Source: Halomonas caseinilytica
GTDB taxonomy: Bacteria > Pseudomonadota > Gammaproteobacteria > Pseudomonadales > Halomonadaceae
Assembly (NCBI RefSeq): GCF_001662305.1
Contig: NZ_BDEP01000020.1
Location: 1 to 43,077, forward strand
DNA: 43,077 nt
Direction: 5' to 3'
Under the pieces are notes generated by a model that was given only the letters and a program-made list of their open reading frames with translations, had not been told where the DNA came from and made no database searches. A program made the position numbers and the translations under genes. Numbering within the stretch: position 1 is the first letter of the stretch; each line of letters opens with the position of its first letter. Of the stretch, positions 16,048-23,378 are shown piece by piece.

Positions 16048-17010
16048 ATGCTCAACCAGCGTGCCCTGGCCTATCTCAGCGAAGTGATTCGCCGCGGCTC
16101 TCTGCGCGGTGCGGCCACGCATCTGCATGTGGATGTCTCGGCCATCAGCCGGCGGATCAAGCTGCTCGAGGAGACGCTCGACGTCGCCCTGCTCGAACGG
16201 CATGCCGGCGGCGTCAAGCCCACCGAGGCGGGACGCCTGCTGGTCGATCATCATCACGCCCAGCGCAGCGCCGAGGACGCCGTGATCTCCCAGCTGCGAG
16301 CCCTGCAGCAACTGGTCAGCGGCCAGGTACGCATCGCGGTGGGCGAGGGCTTCATCGCCGACTTGATCGACGCGCCATTGCAGACCTTCATGACCGCCTA
16401 CCCGGGCATCGACATCGCCGTGGAAATGGCCGGCGTCAACGAGGCCATGGCACTGGTCAAGGCCCGCGAGGTGGATCTCGCCCTCCTCTATGCGCCGCCC
16501 ATCGATCCCCAGCTGCATTGCCATGTGGAGACCCGCCAACCTCTGGACCTGATCGTGCCGACGGGGCACCCGCTGGCCGATCGCACCACACCGGTCTCGT
16601 TGCACGAGTTCGCCGACTGGCCCCTGGCCCTGATGGACAATCCTTTCGGCATGCGCCAGATGGTCAACGCCGTGGCTCACCAGGAGCGCCTTCACCTGCA
16701 CGCCCGGCTGCACACCAACTCGGTGGCGGTGCTGAAGAACTTCGTGCGCTCGGGCATCGGCGTGACCTTCATGCCGGAGTTGACCGTGGCCGAGGAGATC
16801 CAGCAGGGCGACATCGCCGTGTTGCCGCTGGCCCATCGGGTACTGAACGATGCCCGGGCACAGATCGTCAGCCGCACTGATCGCGAGTTGACCGTGGCCG
16901 GTCGCGCCTGCCTGAACCACTTGAGACACGGCATGCGCTTCTTCCAGGACGACGCCCCCAGGCTACGGCAACAGCGTTGCCATAAAAGCAACACTCATGG
17001 GTTTGAATAG
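16048..17010 (+). CDS. LysR-family regulator, likely for the TRAP-dipeptidase operon
   Basis: A 320-residue LysR-type protein. The helix-turn-helix spans about residues 1-62 (GSLRGAATHLHVDVSAISRR, then LDVALLERHAGGVKPTEAGR), with the usual linker helix and an effector-binding domain from about residue 90 (GQVRIAVGEGFIADLIDAPL and onward). The ATG at 16048 has GGAG six bases upstream and puts the DNA-binding domain at the very N-terminus as in the family. It lies in the same direction as the TRAP transporter genes, 84 bases upstream, and so may be co-transcribed with or control them. In the gap there is a GAGAC/GTCTC inverted repeat. The ligand would be a substrate of the TRAP system, by inference. 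Confidence 0.9.
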   Translation: MLNQRALAYLSEVIRRGSLRGAATHLHVDVSAISRRIKLLEETLDVALLERHAGGVKPTEAGRLLVDHHHAQRSAEDAVISQLRALQQLVSGQVRIAVGEGFIADLIDAPLQTFMTAYPGIDIAVEMAGVNEAMALVKAREVDLALLYAPPIDPQLHCHVETRQPLDLIVPTGHPLADRTTPVSLHEFADWPLALMDNPFGMRQMVNAVAHQERLHLHARLHTNSVAVLKNFVRSGIGVTFMPELTVAEEIQQGDIAVLPLAHRVLNDARAQIVSRTDRELTVAGRACLNHLRHGMRFFQDDAPRLRQQRCHKSNTHGFE

Positions 17011-17015
17011 TCAAC

Positions 17016-17033
17016 GAGACAACGCCTAGTCTC
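17016..17033. promoter_or_regulatory. Inverted repeat between LysR gene and TRAP operon
   Basis: GAGAC (17016-17020) and GTCTC (17029-17033) flank eight bases, 62 bases before the TRAP binding-protein start. The size and position suit an operator dyad for the adjacent LysR protein, but a five-base repeat is weak evidence. Confidence 0.25.
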
Positions 17034-17094
17034 ATTCCATGCCGGTCGTTCACCGACACGCGCCATCCCAACAACAACCCCGCTGGAGAATCCC

Positions 17095-18138
17095 ATGGCT
17101 GTCTTCCGCCCCACGTCCTTTCGCCTCACATCGCTCATCGCTGCCTGCCTGTTAGGCACCGCTGCCCTGAGCGGTGGCGCCCAGGCCGCCACCACCGTCA
17201 ATCTCGGCTACAACGGCGCCCCGGACCCCGAGAAGAACGCGGTCCATGTCTTCGCCACCGACCTCAAGAAGCGGGTCGAGGAGAAGACCGATGGCGAGAT
17301 CGAGATCAAGCTCTACCCGAACAGCATGCTCGGCGAAGAACAGGAGCGCATGGAACAGGTCATGAGCTCGCCCGGACTCAACATCGCCTCCTTCGCCGGC
17401 ATGTCGCCGGTCGTGCCCGAAATCTACGCCAGCGCCATTCCCTTCCTGTTCGACGACTTCGACGACGCTCGCCAGTTCTTCGATGAAGGCGAATACTGGC
17501 AGGCGGTGGAGAACGACCTGCGCGAGCGGGCCGGCCTGGAGCTCCTGGCGGTGGTCGAGGAAGGCGGCTTTCTGGCCTTCACCAACGACAAGCGTCCCAT
17601 CGCCTCGCCGGATGACTTCGAGGGCCTGCGCTTCCGCGCCATGGACCCGAGCCAGGTAGCGCTCTACGAGGCCTTCGGGGCATCCGGCACGCCAATTCCC
17701 TGGACCGAGGTCTACATGGCCTTGAAGACCGGCGTGGCCGACGGTCAGATGAACCCGCCGATGTACATCATCCTCGGCAGCCTCTATGAAGTGCAGGATT
17801 ACCTGACCCTGGCCAACATCCAGTATTCGGACCAGTTCCTGGTCGGCAACGCCACCATGATCGATGGCTGGGACAAGGAAATGCGCAGCGCCTTCCAGGA
17901 AGCCGTGGCCGAGGCGAATCAGATGGCCCGTGACCACAACGAGGCCAGGGTGGATGAGCGCATCGCCTACCTGGAAGAACAAGGCATGGAGATCATTCGC
18001 CCCGACGAGGAACAACTGGCCGCCTTCCGCGAGCAGGGGCAACCGGCCTACCTCGACTGGCTCGAGCAGCAGGACATCGCGCCTCGCTACATCGACATGG
18101 CCCTAGAGGACGCTGGCCTGGAGCCGCAAGGCGAATAA
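17095..18138 (+). CDS. TRAP transporter substrate-binding protein (DctP family)
   Basis: A 347-residue periplasmic binding protein. A Sec signal peptide covers residues 1-31, with positive charges, the core SLIAACLLGTAAL and cleavage after AQA. The mature part shows the DctP fold: VNLGYNGAPDPEKNAVHVFA at the start, EIEIKLYPNSMLGEEQERME, DDFEGLRFRAMDPSQVALYE with the conserved substrate-carboxylate Arg, and GVADGQMNPPMYI. It binds an organic-acid-like ligand and hands it to the membrane subunits encoded next. The ATG at 17095 has CTGGAG upstream. The next gene begins 54 bases later after a strong hairpin. The ligand is unknown; the dipeptidase at the end of the operon suggests a dipeptide or another carboxylated D-amino-acid compound. 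Confidence 0.93.
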   Translation: MAVFRPTSFRLTSLIAACLLGTAALSGGAQAATTVNLGYNGAPDPEKNAVHVFATDLKKRVEEKTDGEIEIKLYPNSMLGEEQERMEQVMSSPGLNIASFAGMSPVVPEIYASAIPFLFDDFDDARQFFDEGEYWQAVENDLRERAGLELLAVVEEGGFLAFTNDKRPIASPDDFEGLRFRAMDPSQVALYEAFGASGTPIPWTEVYMALKTGVADGQMNPPMYIILGSLYEVQDYLTLANIQYSDQFLVGNATMIDGWDKEMRSAFQEAVAEANQMARDHNEARVDERIAYLEEQGMEIIRPDEEQLAAFREQGQPAYLDWLEQQDIAPRYIDMALEDAGLEPQGE

Positions 18139-18149
18139 CCCCTCACCCC

Positions 18150-18174
18150 GGCCCGGGCGTGCATCGCTCGGGCC
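18150..18174 (+). promoter_or_regulatory. Intercistronic hairpin after the TRAP binding-protein gene
   Basis: GGCCCGGGCG (18150-18159) pairs with CGCTCGGGCC (18165-18174) around a five-base loop, ten pairs with one G-T. It lacks a T-tract. Such structures after binding-protein genes usually protect the upstream mRNA from 3' exonucleases or partly stop transcription, giving excess binding protein over membrane subunits. Confidence 0.65.
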
Positions 18175-18192
18175 TGCTTCACGGAATCCACC

Positions 18193-18684
18193 ATGCGCTC
18201 TCACCTCTCCCGACTGCCGGACCTGACCCGGCGGGCCGCCCTGACGCTGGCCGGCACCCTGCTGTTCATCGACCTGCTGGCCATGCTGTATGGCGTCGCC
18301 ATGCGCTACCTGGCCGGCGGCGCTCCGATCTGGACCGATGAACTGGCCCGTTATCTGATCATCGGCGGCGTCATGCTGGCAGCCGGTGCGGTCTGGGTCG
18401 AAGGCGGCCACATGCGCGTGGCGCTCATCGAGCGTCTACTGCCGCGCCCTCTGTGTCGCCTGCTCAACCTCTATCAATGGCTGTTGACCCTGACACTGGC
18501 CGTAGCCGGCGCGATCTTCAGCTATCGCTACGCGCAGTCGGTATCGATGTTCACCAGCCAGGGGCTCGGCATCAGCCGTACCATCCCGGTGATGGCCCTG
18601 CCGACCGGTTTCGCCCTGCTCGCCTGGCAGGCCCTGTGGCATGGGCCGGCGCCACTGCCGACGCTGGAGGAATCGTCCTCATGA
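18193..18684 (+). CDS. TRAP transporter small membrane subunit (DctQ family)
   Basis: A 163-residue protein with four transmembrane helices, the normal size and layout for DctQ. Helix 1 is around residues 14-37 (LTLAGTLLFIDLLAMLYGVA), and APIWTDELARYLIIGGVMLA carries the conserved W-x-x-E-x-(A/S)-R-(Y/F) motif leading into helix 2. The third and fourth helices follow, ending at TGFALLAWQALW. It forms the membrane complex with the large DctM subunit. Its TGA overlaps the ATG of the next gene by four bases, a sign of translational coupling. The start lies shortly after the intercistronic hairpin; no strong ribosome site is seen, in line with lower expression than the binding protein. Confidence 0.9.
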   Translation: MRSHLSRLPDLTRRAALTLAGTLLFIDLLAMLYGVAMRYLAGGAPIWTDELARYLIIGGVMLAAGAVWVEGGHMRVALIERLLPRPLCRLLNLYQWLLTLTLAVAGAIFSYRYAQSVSMFTSQGLGISRTIPVMALPTGFALLAWQALWHGPAPLPTLEESSS

Positions 18685-19961
18685 TGACCTTGACCATGTT
18701 CGCGGTCTTCCTGACGCACGTGCTGCTCGGCCTGCCCCTGTTCATCGCGCTGCTGGCCACCGCCGTGGTCGGCTTCCTGTTCGTCGACCCGGCGATGATC
18801 CCGCGCATGATGCCCCAGCAGTTCTTCGGCGGTATCAACGCCATTTCGTTGATGGCCATTCCGCTGTTCATTCTCGCCGGCAACCTGATGAACGCCAGCC
18901 GCCTCACCGACCGTCTGATGGGGCTGGCCCGACTCTTGGTCGGCCACCTGCGCGGCGGCATGGGCCACGTCAACGTGGTCTCCAGCGTGTTCTTCGCCGG
19001 CGTCAACGGCTCGGCGGTAGCCGACACCTCGGCCCTGGGCTCGCTGCTGGTGCCTCCGATGCGCAAGGAAGGGTATTCCACTGCCTTCGCCGCCGGCCTC
19101 ACGGCTGGCAGCTCGCTGATCGGACCGATCATTCCTCCCAGCATCTTCATGATTCTCTACGCCTCGCTGACCAATACGTCGGTCGGCGACCTTTTCCTGG
19201 CCGGCGTGATTCCCGGCCTGTTGCTGGGCGCCGCCTTCATGGCCATGAACGCCTGGTATGCCCGACGACGCGGGCTCGAGAAGCGCGGCGGCTGGCCCGG
19301 CAGTGCCGAACTGGGACGCGCCGCCCTGGGCGCCCTGCCGGCCCTGATCGCGCCTTTCATCATCGTCGCCGGCATTGTCATGGGCCTGGTCACGCCCACC
19401 GAGTCCGGTGCGCTGACCGCGCTCTACGTGGCGCTCTACGGCCTGGCAATGGGCAACCTTGGCCCTCGCGACTTCTGGCGTGCCATCGTCGACACCACAC
19501 GCCTGACCGCCGCCATCTTCATCATCATGGCCGCTTCGGCCACGGTCAGCTGGTTGCTTTCCTACGCCCAGGTTCCTAGCCAGTTCGTCGAACTGCTGAC
19601 GCCCTACATCGAGCAGCCAGTGGTGATCCTGGTGCTGCTCAGCGCCATCACCTTCATCACCGGCATGTTCATGGAAGAGGTTTCCGCCCTGATGCTGCTC
19701 ACCCCCATCTTCGCACCGGTGGCGATGATGGCGGGCATCGATCCCGTGCATCTGGGCATCATCATCACCCTCAACATCACCATCGCCCTGATCACGCCGC
19801 CCATGGGAGCCTGCGTGTTCGTGGCAGCGGCGGTCAGCCGACTGGAGATCACCGCCCTGTTCCGCACCATCTGGCCCTTCGTGGTCACCGCCTTGCTGGT
19901 GCTGGCGGCCCTGATCCTGTTCCCTTCACTCACCCTGTGGCTCCCGACGACTCTTGGATGA
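18681..19961 (+). CDS. TRAP transporter large permease subunit (DctM family)
   Basis: A 426-residue membrane protein of the usual DctM length with about 12 helices. Family marks include FFGGINAISLMAIPLFILAG and NLMNASRLTDRLMGLARLLV, then GGMGHVNVVSSVFFAGVNGS, AGLTAGSSLIGPIIPPSIFM and the C-terminal NITIALITPPMGACVFVAAA. It carries out Na+-driven uptake of the ligand delivered by the DctP protein. The ATG at 18681 overlaps the end of the DctQ gene. It is followed five bases later by the dipeptidase gene, so transporter and enzyme form one transcription unit. The gene is intact and has the same base composition as its neighbours. Confidence 0.93.
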   Translation: MMTLTMFAVFLTHVLLGLPLFIALLATAVVGFLFVDPAMIPRMMPQQFFGGINAISLMAIPLFILAGNLMNASRLTDRLMGLARLLVGHLRGGMGHVNVVSSVFFAGVNGSAVADTSALGSLLVPPMRKEGYSTAFAAGLTAGSSLIGPIIPPSIFMILYASLTNTSVGDLFLAGVIPGLLLGAAFMAMNAWYARRRGLEKRGGWPGSAELGRAALGALPALIAPFIIVAGIVMGLVTPTESGALTALYVALYGLAMGNLGPRDFWRAIVDTTRLTAAIFIIMAASATVSWLLSYAQVPSQFVELLTPYIEQPVVILVLLSAITFITGMFMEEVSALMLLTPIFAPVAMMAGIDPVHLGIIITLNITIALITPPMGACVFVAAAVSRLEITALFRTIWPFVVTALLVLAALILFPSLTLWLPTTLG

Positions 19962-19965
19962 CCCG

Positions 19966-20730
19966 ATGACCCGATCCGATCCCGACATCCCCCACGCCGA
20001 CACGCCGATTCCCCATCGCGCCGAGCCCGACTGGGCAGCAGTCAGCCAAGTGTCGATCGACGGCAGCGACGAACCCCTGGTGCCCATGAGCCTGGCGCCG
20101 CCGCCGGTCAAGGTCTTTCCGGCCTACGCGCGCATGGGCATCCCCGGCGCCGTCAACGAATGCTATGTCCGCGAAGGGGTCTACCGCCGTCTTCTCGCGG
20201 TGGCTCGCACCCTGCCCGAAGGGTTGAGCCTGCTGGTGCTGGACGGATGGCGACCCTGGCGGGTCCAGCAGTACCTGTTCGAGACCCTGCAGGCCACGAT
20301 CCAGGCCAATCATCCCGAGCTCGACGAGCAGGAGTTGCTGGGGCGTACTCGCGAATTCGTCGCCCAGCCCAGCACCGAGCCGACAGCGCCCAGCCCGCAC
20401 CTGACCGGTGGCGCCGTGGACGTAACCCTGTGCGATACCGACGGCCTGCCGCTGGACATGGGCACGCTGTTCGACGAGGCCGTTCCGGCGTCGCATGCCG
20501 ATGCACTGGAAGACGATCCAGGGCGCGACGGCGCCAGGCGCCAGGCCCGGGACAACCGGCGCCTGCTCTATCACGCCATGCATGCCGAGGGCTTCACCAA
20601 CCTGCCCAGCGAATGGTGGCATTTCGATCTCGGCGACCAGCTATGGGCCCACTATGGTGGCCACACCAGCGCGCGTTATGGCCCCGCGCAACTGGACACC
20701 ATCGAAAGCCGCTGGCGACGTCAGCTCTGA
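19966..20730 (+). CDS. VanX/DdpX-type D-Ala-D-Ala dipeptidase
   Basis: A 254-residue zinc dipeptidase of the peptidase M15D family. The metal and catalytic residues are visible: Arg96 in LDGWRPWRVQQ, His145 and Asp152 in SPHLTGGAVDVTL, and Glu216 and His219 in SEWWHFD. These correspond to VanX Arg71, His116, Asp123, Glu181 and His184. The enzyme cleaves D-Ala-D-Ala and a few other D-D dipeptides. No signal peptide is seen, so it acts in the cytoplasm. The ATG at 19966 is taken as the start; another at 19954 would overlap the transporter gene. There are no vanR/S/H/A-like genes nearby, so vancomycin resistance is unlikely. Use of imported D-Ala-containing dipeptides as a nutrient, as with E. 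coli ddpX and its ABC importer, fits better. Confidence 0.92.
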   Translation: MTRSDPDIPHADTPIPHRAEPDWAAVSQVSIDGSDEPLVPMSLAPPPVKVFPAYARMGIPGAVNECYVREGVYRRLLAVARTLPEGLSLLVLDGWRPWRVQQYLFETLQATIQANHPELDEQELLGRTREFVAQPSTEPTAPSPHLTGGAVDVTLCDTDGLPLDMGTLFDEAVPASHADALEDDPGRDGARRQARDNRRLLYHAMHAEGFTNLPSEWWHFDLGDQLWAHYGGHTSARYGPAQLDTIESRWRRQL

Positions 20731-20752
20731 TACGGCATCGGAACGGACGGCG

Positions 20753-22510
20753 TCAGGAAAGTCCCTCGATCTCGCCGTCCTCGTCCAATCGCATGTCGAC
20801 GCTCGCCGGGTGGCGTGGCATGCCCGGCATGCGCATCATCGCCCCGCACACCACCACCACGAAGCCAGCCCCGGCGGCCAGCTCGACCTCGCGGATCGGC
20901 AGCACGTGCCCCACCACCATGCCTTGCGCCCCGGGGTCGGCGGTGAAGCTGTACTGAGTCTTGGCGATGCACACCGGCAAGTGGCCGTATCCCAACGCCT
21001 CGTACTCTTCGAGCTGACGCTGCGCCCGTTCCTCCAGATGAATATCCGCGGCACCGTAGAGCCGGGTCGCGATGGCCCTCACCTTGTCCACCAGGCCGGC
21101 GTCGTCGGCATAGGTCAGCGTCGGCTCAGGGGCCGGGGCATCGAGGAGGGCTGCCACTCGCTCGGCCAGCGCCTCGCTGCCGGCAGAGCCGTCCCGCCAG
21201 TGACTGCTCACCGCCATCTCCACGCCCAGCTGATCGCAGGCCTCGCGCAGCACGGCGTGTTCCTCGGCCGAATCCTGATCGAACTGATTGACCGCCACCA
21301 TCAACGGTACGCCGAAACCACGCAGGTTCTCGACATGACGTGCCAGGTTGGCCGCGCCACGGCGCACCGCCTCAGGGTCGGGCTGGCCCAGCGCCTCCCG
21401 GGTCACGCCGCCGTGCATCTTGAGAGCGCGCAGGGTGGCGACGACCACCACCGCATCGGGCCTCAGGCCGGCCTGGCGACACTTGATGTTGAAGAACTTC
21501 TCGGCGCCCAGATCAGCGCCGAACCCGGCCTCGGTGACCACCACGTCGGCCAGGGCCAGCGCCGAACGGGTGGCCATCACCGAATTGCAGCCATGCGCAA
21601 TGTTGGCGAAAGGGCCTCCGTGAACGAAGGCCGGTGTATGTTCGAGGGTCTGTACCAGGTTGGGGGCCAGCGCCTGCTTGAGCAGCGCTGCCATGGCGCC
21701 TTCAGCCTTGAGATCCCGAGCCATGACCGGCTCCCCGTCGCGGGTCCGCGCTACCACGATCTTGCCGAGGCGTCGCTGCAGATCGGCCAGATCCCGGGCC
21801 AGGCAGAGGATCGCCATGATCTCGGAGGCGGCGGTAATGTCGAAGCCGTCGCTGCGCGGCACGCCCTGGCCGCCGAGGCCGACGGTCAGATGGCGCAGCG
21901 CCCGGTCGTTCATGTCCATCGTCCGCTTCCAAGTGATGTGCTCGGGATCGAGGTTCAGCGCGTTGTCCCAGTGAAGGTGATTGTCGATCAGCGCGGCCAG
22001 CAGGTTATGAGCGGTGGTGATGGCGTGGAAGTCGCCGGTGAAGTGCAGGTTGATGTCCTCCATGGGAATCACCTGCGAGCGGCCGCCGCCGGCAGCGCCG
22101 CCCTTCATGCCGAAACAGGGGCCCAGCGAGGGCTCGCGCAGACAGATGGCGGCGCGATGGCCGAGCCGGCTCAGGCCATCGCCGAGCCCCACAGTGGTGG
22201 TGGTCTTGCCTTCCCCGGCGGGCGTCGGAGTAATGGCGGTGACCAGTACCAGCTTGCCCGGTGAACGATCGGCCAGTTCATCGGTGAAGGCGAGAGGCAA
22301 CTTGGCCTTGTCGTGACCGAAAGGCAGAAGCTGGGAGGGTTCGATGCCAAGCCGCGCCGCCACCTCGGTGATGGGACGCGGCGTCACCGCCCGGGCGATG
22401 GTAATATCCGGCGAGCCGGGAGGTGGCCAGGTCGGACCGGGCGGCACCTCTAGCGACAGGGACTCCTGAGCCAAGGGCTCCTCGTTGCGCCACGGCATGT
22501 AATCGGTCAT
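20753..22510 (-). CDS. fhs: Formate-tetrahydrofolate ligase
   Basis: A 585-residue cytoplasmic enzyme making 10-formyl-tetrahydrofolate from formate, tetrahydrofolate and ATP. The nucleotide loop is at about residues 93-106 ([18 protein letters not shown]), followed by [40 protein letters not shown], the folate-site region [15 protein letters not shown] and [20 protein letters not shown]. It is slightly longer than the common 555-560 residues because of a Pro-rich N-terminal extension of about 30 residues. The ATG at 22510 has AAGGGGG upstream. The 5' leader is unusually structured. It probably feeds one-carbon metabolism or detoxifies formate; no purU or folD is adjacent. It diverges from a prephenate-dehydratase-like gene. 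Confidence 0.95.
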   Translation of the reverse strand: MTDYMPWRNEEPLAQESLSLEVPPGPTWPPPGSPDITIARAVTPRPITEVAARLGIEPSQLLPFGHDKAKLPLAFTDELADRSPGKLVLVTAITPTPAGEGKTTTTVGLGDGLSRLGHRAAICLREPSLGPCFGMKGGAAGGGRSQVIPMEDINLHFTGDFHAITTAHNLLAALIDNHLHWDNALNLDPEHITWKRTMDMNDRALRHLTVGLGGQGVPRSDGFDITAASEIMAILCLARDLADLQRRLGKIVVARTRDGEPVMARDLKAEGAMAALLKQALAPNLVQTLEHTPAFVHGGPFANIAHGCNSVMATRSALALADVVVTEAGFGADLGAEKFFNIKCRQAGLRPDAVVVVATLRALKMHGGVTREALGQPDPEAVRRGAANLARHVENLRGFGVPLMVAVNQFDQDSAEEHAVLREACDQLGVEMAVSSHWRDGSAGSEALAERVAALLDAPAPEPTLTYADDAGLVDKVRAIATRLYGAADIHLEERAQRQLEEYEALGYGHLPVCIAKTQYSFTADPGAQGMVVGHVLPIREVELAAGAGFVVVVCGAMMRMPGMPRHPASVDMRLDEDGEIEGLS

Positions 22511-22525
22511 CTCGCCCCCTTGCGA

Positions 22526-22604
22526 GGCGCCACCCGGTGGCGCCGTCATCCTGAGCCCGAGCTTTCCATGCAGCGTGGAACGCCTCGACCGAACACAGCG
22601 TTCC
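22526..22604 (-). promoter_or_regulatory. Structured 5' leader of fhs (two hairpins)
   Basis: A 9-base perfect stem, GGCGCCACC (22526-22534) with GGTGGCGCC (22536-22544), ends about 15 bases before the start codon. A second stem, GGAACGC (22577-22583) with GCGTTCC (22598-22604), lies further upstream. The closeness of the first to the ribosome site could limit translation. It matches no riboswitch class I can recognise. Confidence 0.4.
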
Positions 22605-22772
22605 CATTGCGACGCCAACGTTGCCGAAACGGACATGATCCTGCCCCGACGACATGACAGGCCGGCTGACCCAGCCATCCGCACTGATGATCCTCTGGAG
22701 TCGGGGATCGACCACGGCGAGTTATACTGGTAGTCATCAAGACGGCACCACGACACCGATAGCAAGAGTTCC

Positions 22773-23378
22773 ATGATGCGATTCGCCACCCTCGGCCCCG
22801 ACGACAGCAACCACGCCTTGATCCTGCGTCGCTACCTCGCGGAGCGCGGCCTGGAGCGCGCATCGATCACGCTGGTCGACGCCTTCCCCTCGGCCTTCGA
22901 GTCCCTGGTGGCCCGGCGGCTCGACTATGTGCTGCAGGTCACGGCCCACCCTGCTCACGCCGACTGCGTGGGCCGCTACATGCACCGCGCCTTTCCGGTC
23001 GACAGCTTCATCGCCGCCAGTCGACCGCTGGCCATCGTCGCGCGCCGGGATCGCCCCCGCCCGTGTTCGCTGGCATTACAGCCTGCGACTCGGCACTACA
23101 CCGATCTTGCCGACTGGCCGGAACAGCGCGAGATGCCGACCATCGTGGCCGTGGCCGAGGCGGTGCTCGACGGCGAGGTGGATGCCGGCCTCATGGCCGA
23201 GGAAATGGTCGAGCGCCATGCCGACAGACTGCGCCTGATCAGGTCGCTGGGCGCCGCCCTGGACACCTGGGTGCTGTTCGGCCACCGCCCGCTCGACCGA
23301 GGCCCCATGCTATGGCCCGAGGCCCCGATCACCGAGCGTTTTCGAAACGCCTGCCAAGCGCCTAGCCCAGGAAGATGA
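22773..23378 (+). CDS. Prephenate dehydratase/BacA-like (PDT-fold) protein
   Basis: A 201-residue cytoplasmic protein. It starts [20 protein letters not shown], has a middle segment [20 protein letters not shown], and ends [20 protein letters not shown], then [20 protein letters not shown]. The TLGP start, the S-F-E-S/A-x-x block and the S/A-x-x-x-A...G-x-x-D-x-x-(I/L) repeat correspond to the bilobed prephenate dehydratase fold. The size, the lack of an ACT domain and the final W-x-(L)-F-G resemble BacA-type prephenate decarboxylases more than PheA. No bacilysin genes are nearby, so the substrate is open; it may be a sensor or an enzyme. Its last 17 bases overlap the convergent TRAP permease gene. 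The fold call is from pattern similarity and is moderate. Confidence 0.55.
   Translation: MMRFATLGPDDSNHALILRRYLAERGLERASITLVDAFPSAFESLVARRLDYVLQVTAHPAHADCVGRYMHRAFPVDSFIAASRPLAIVARRDRPRPCSLALQPATRHYTDLADWPEQREMPTIVAVAEAVLDGEVDAGLMAEEMVERHADRLRLIRSLGAALDTWVLFGHRPLDRGPMLWPEAPITERFRNACQAPSPGR

Noticed and set aside
18528..19751. A 407-residue minus-strand frame opposite the DctM gene
   Set aside because: His/Gln/Gly/Asp-rich antisense shadow of a conserved membrane protein, with no ribosome site or domain.
19966..20730. A vancomycin-resistance determinant
   Set aside because: Only the VanX-type dipeptidase is present; there is no D-lactate dehydrogenase, ligase or two-component system, and the operon encodes a transporter.
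22511..22610. A glycine or tetrahydrofolate riboswitch upstream of fhs
   Set aside because: The hairpins are real but the conserved core sequences of these classes were not found by eye.
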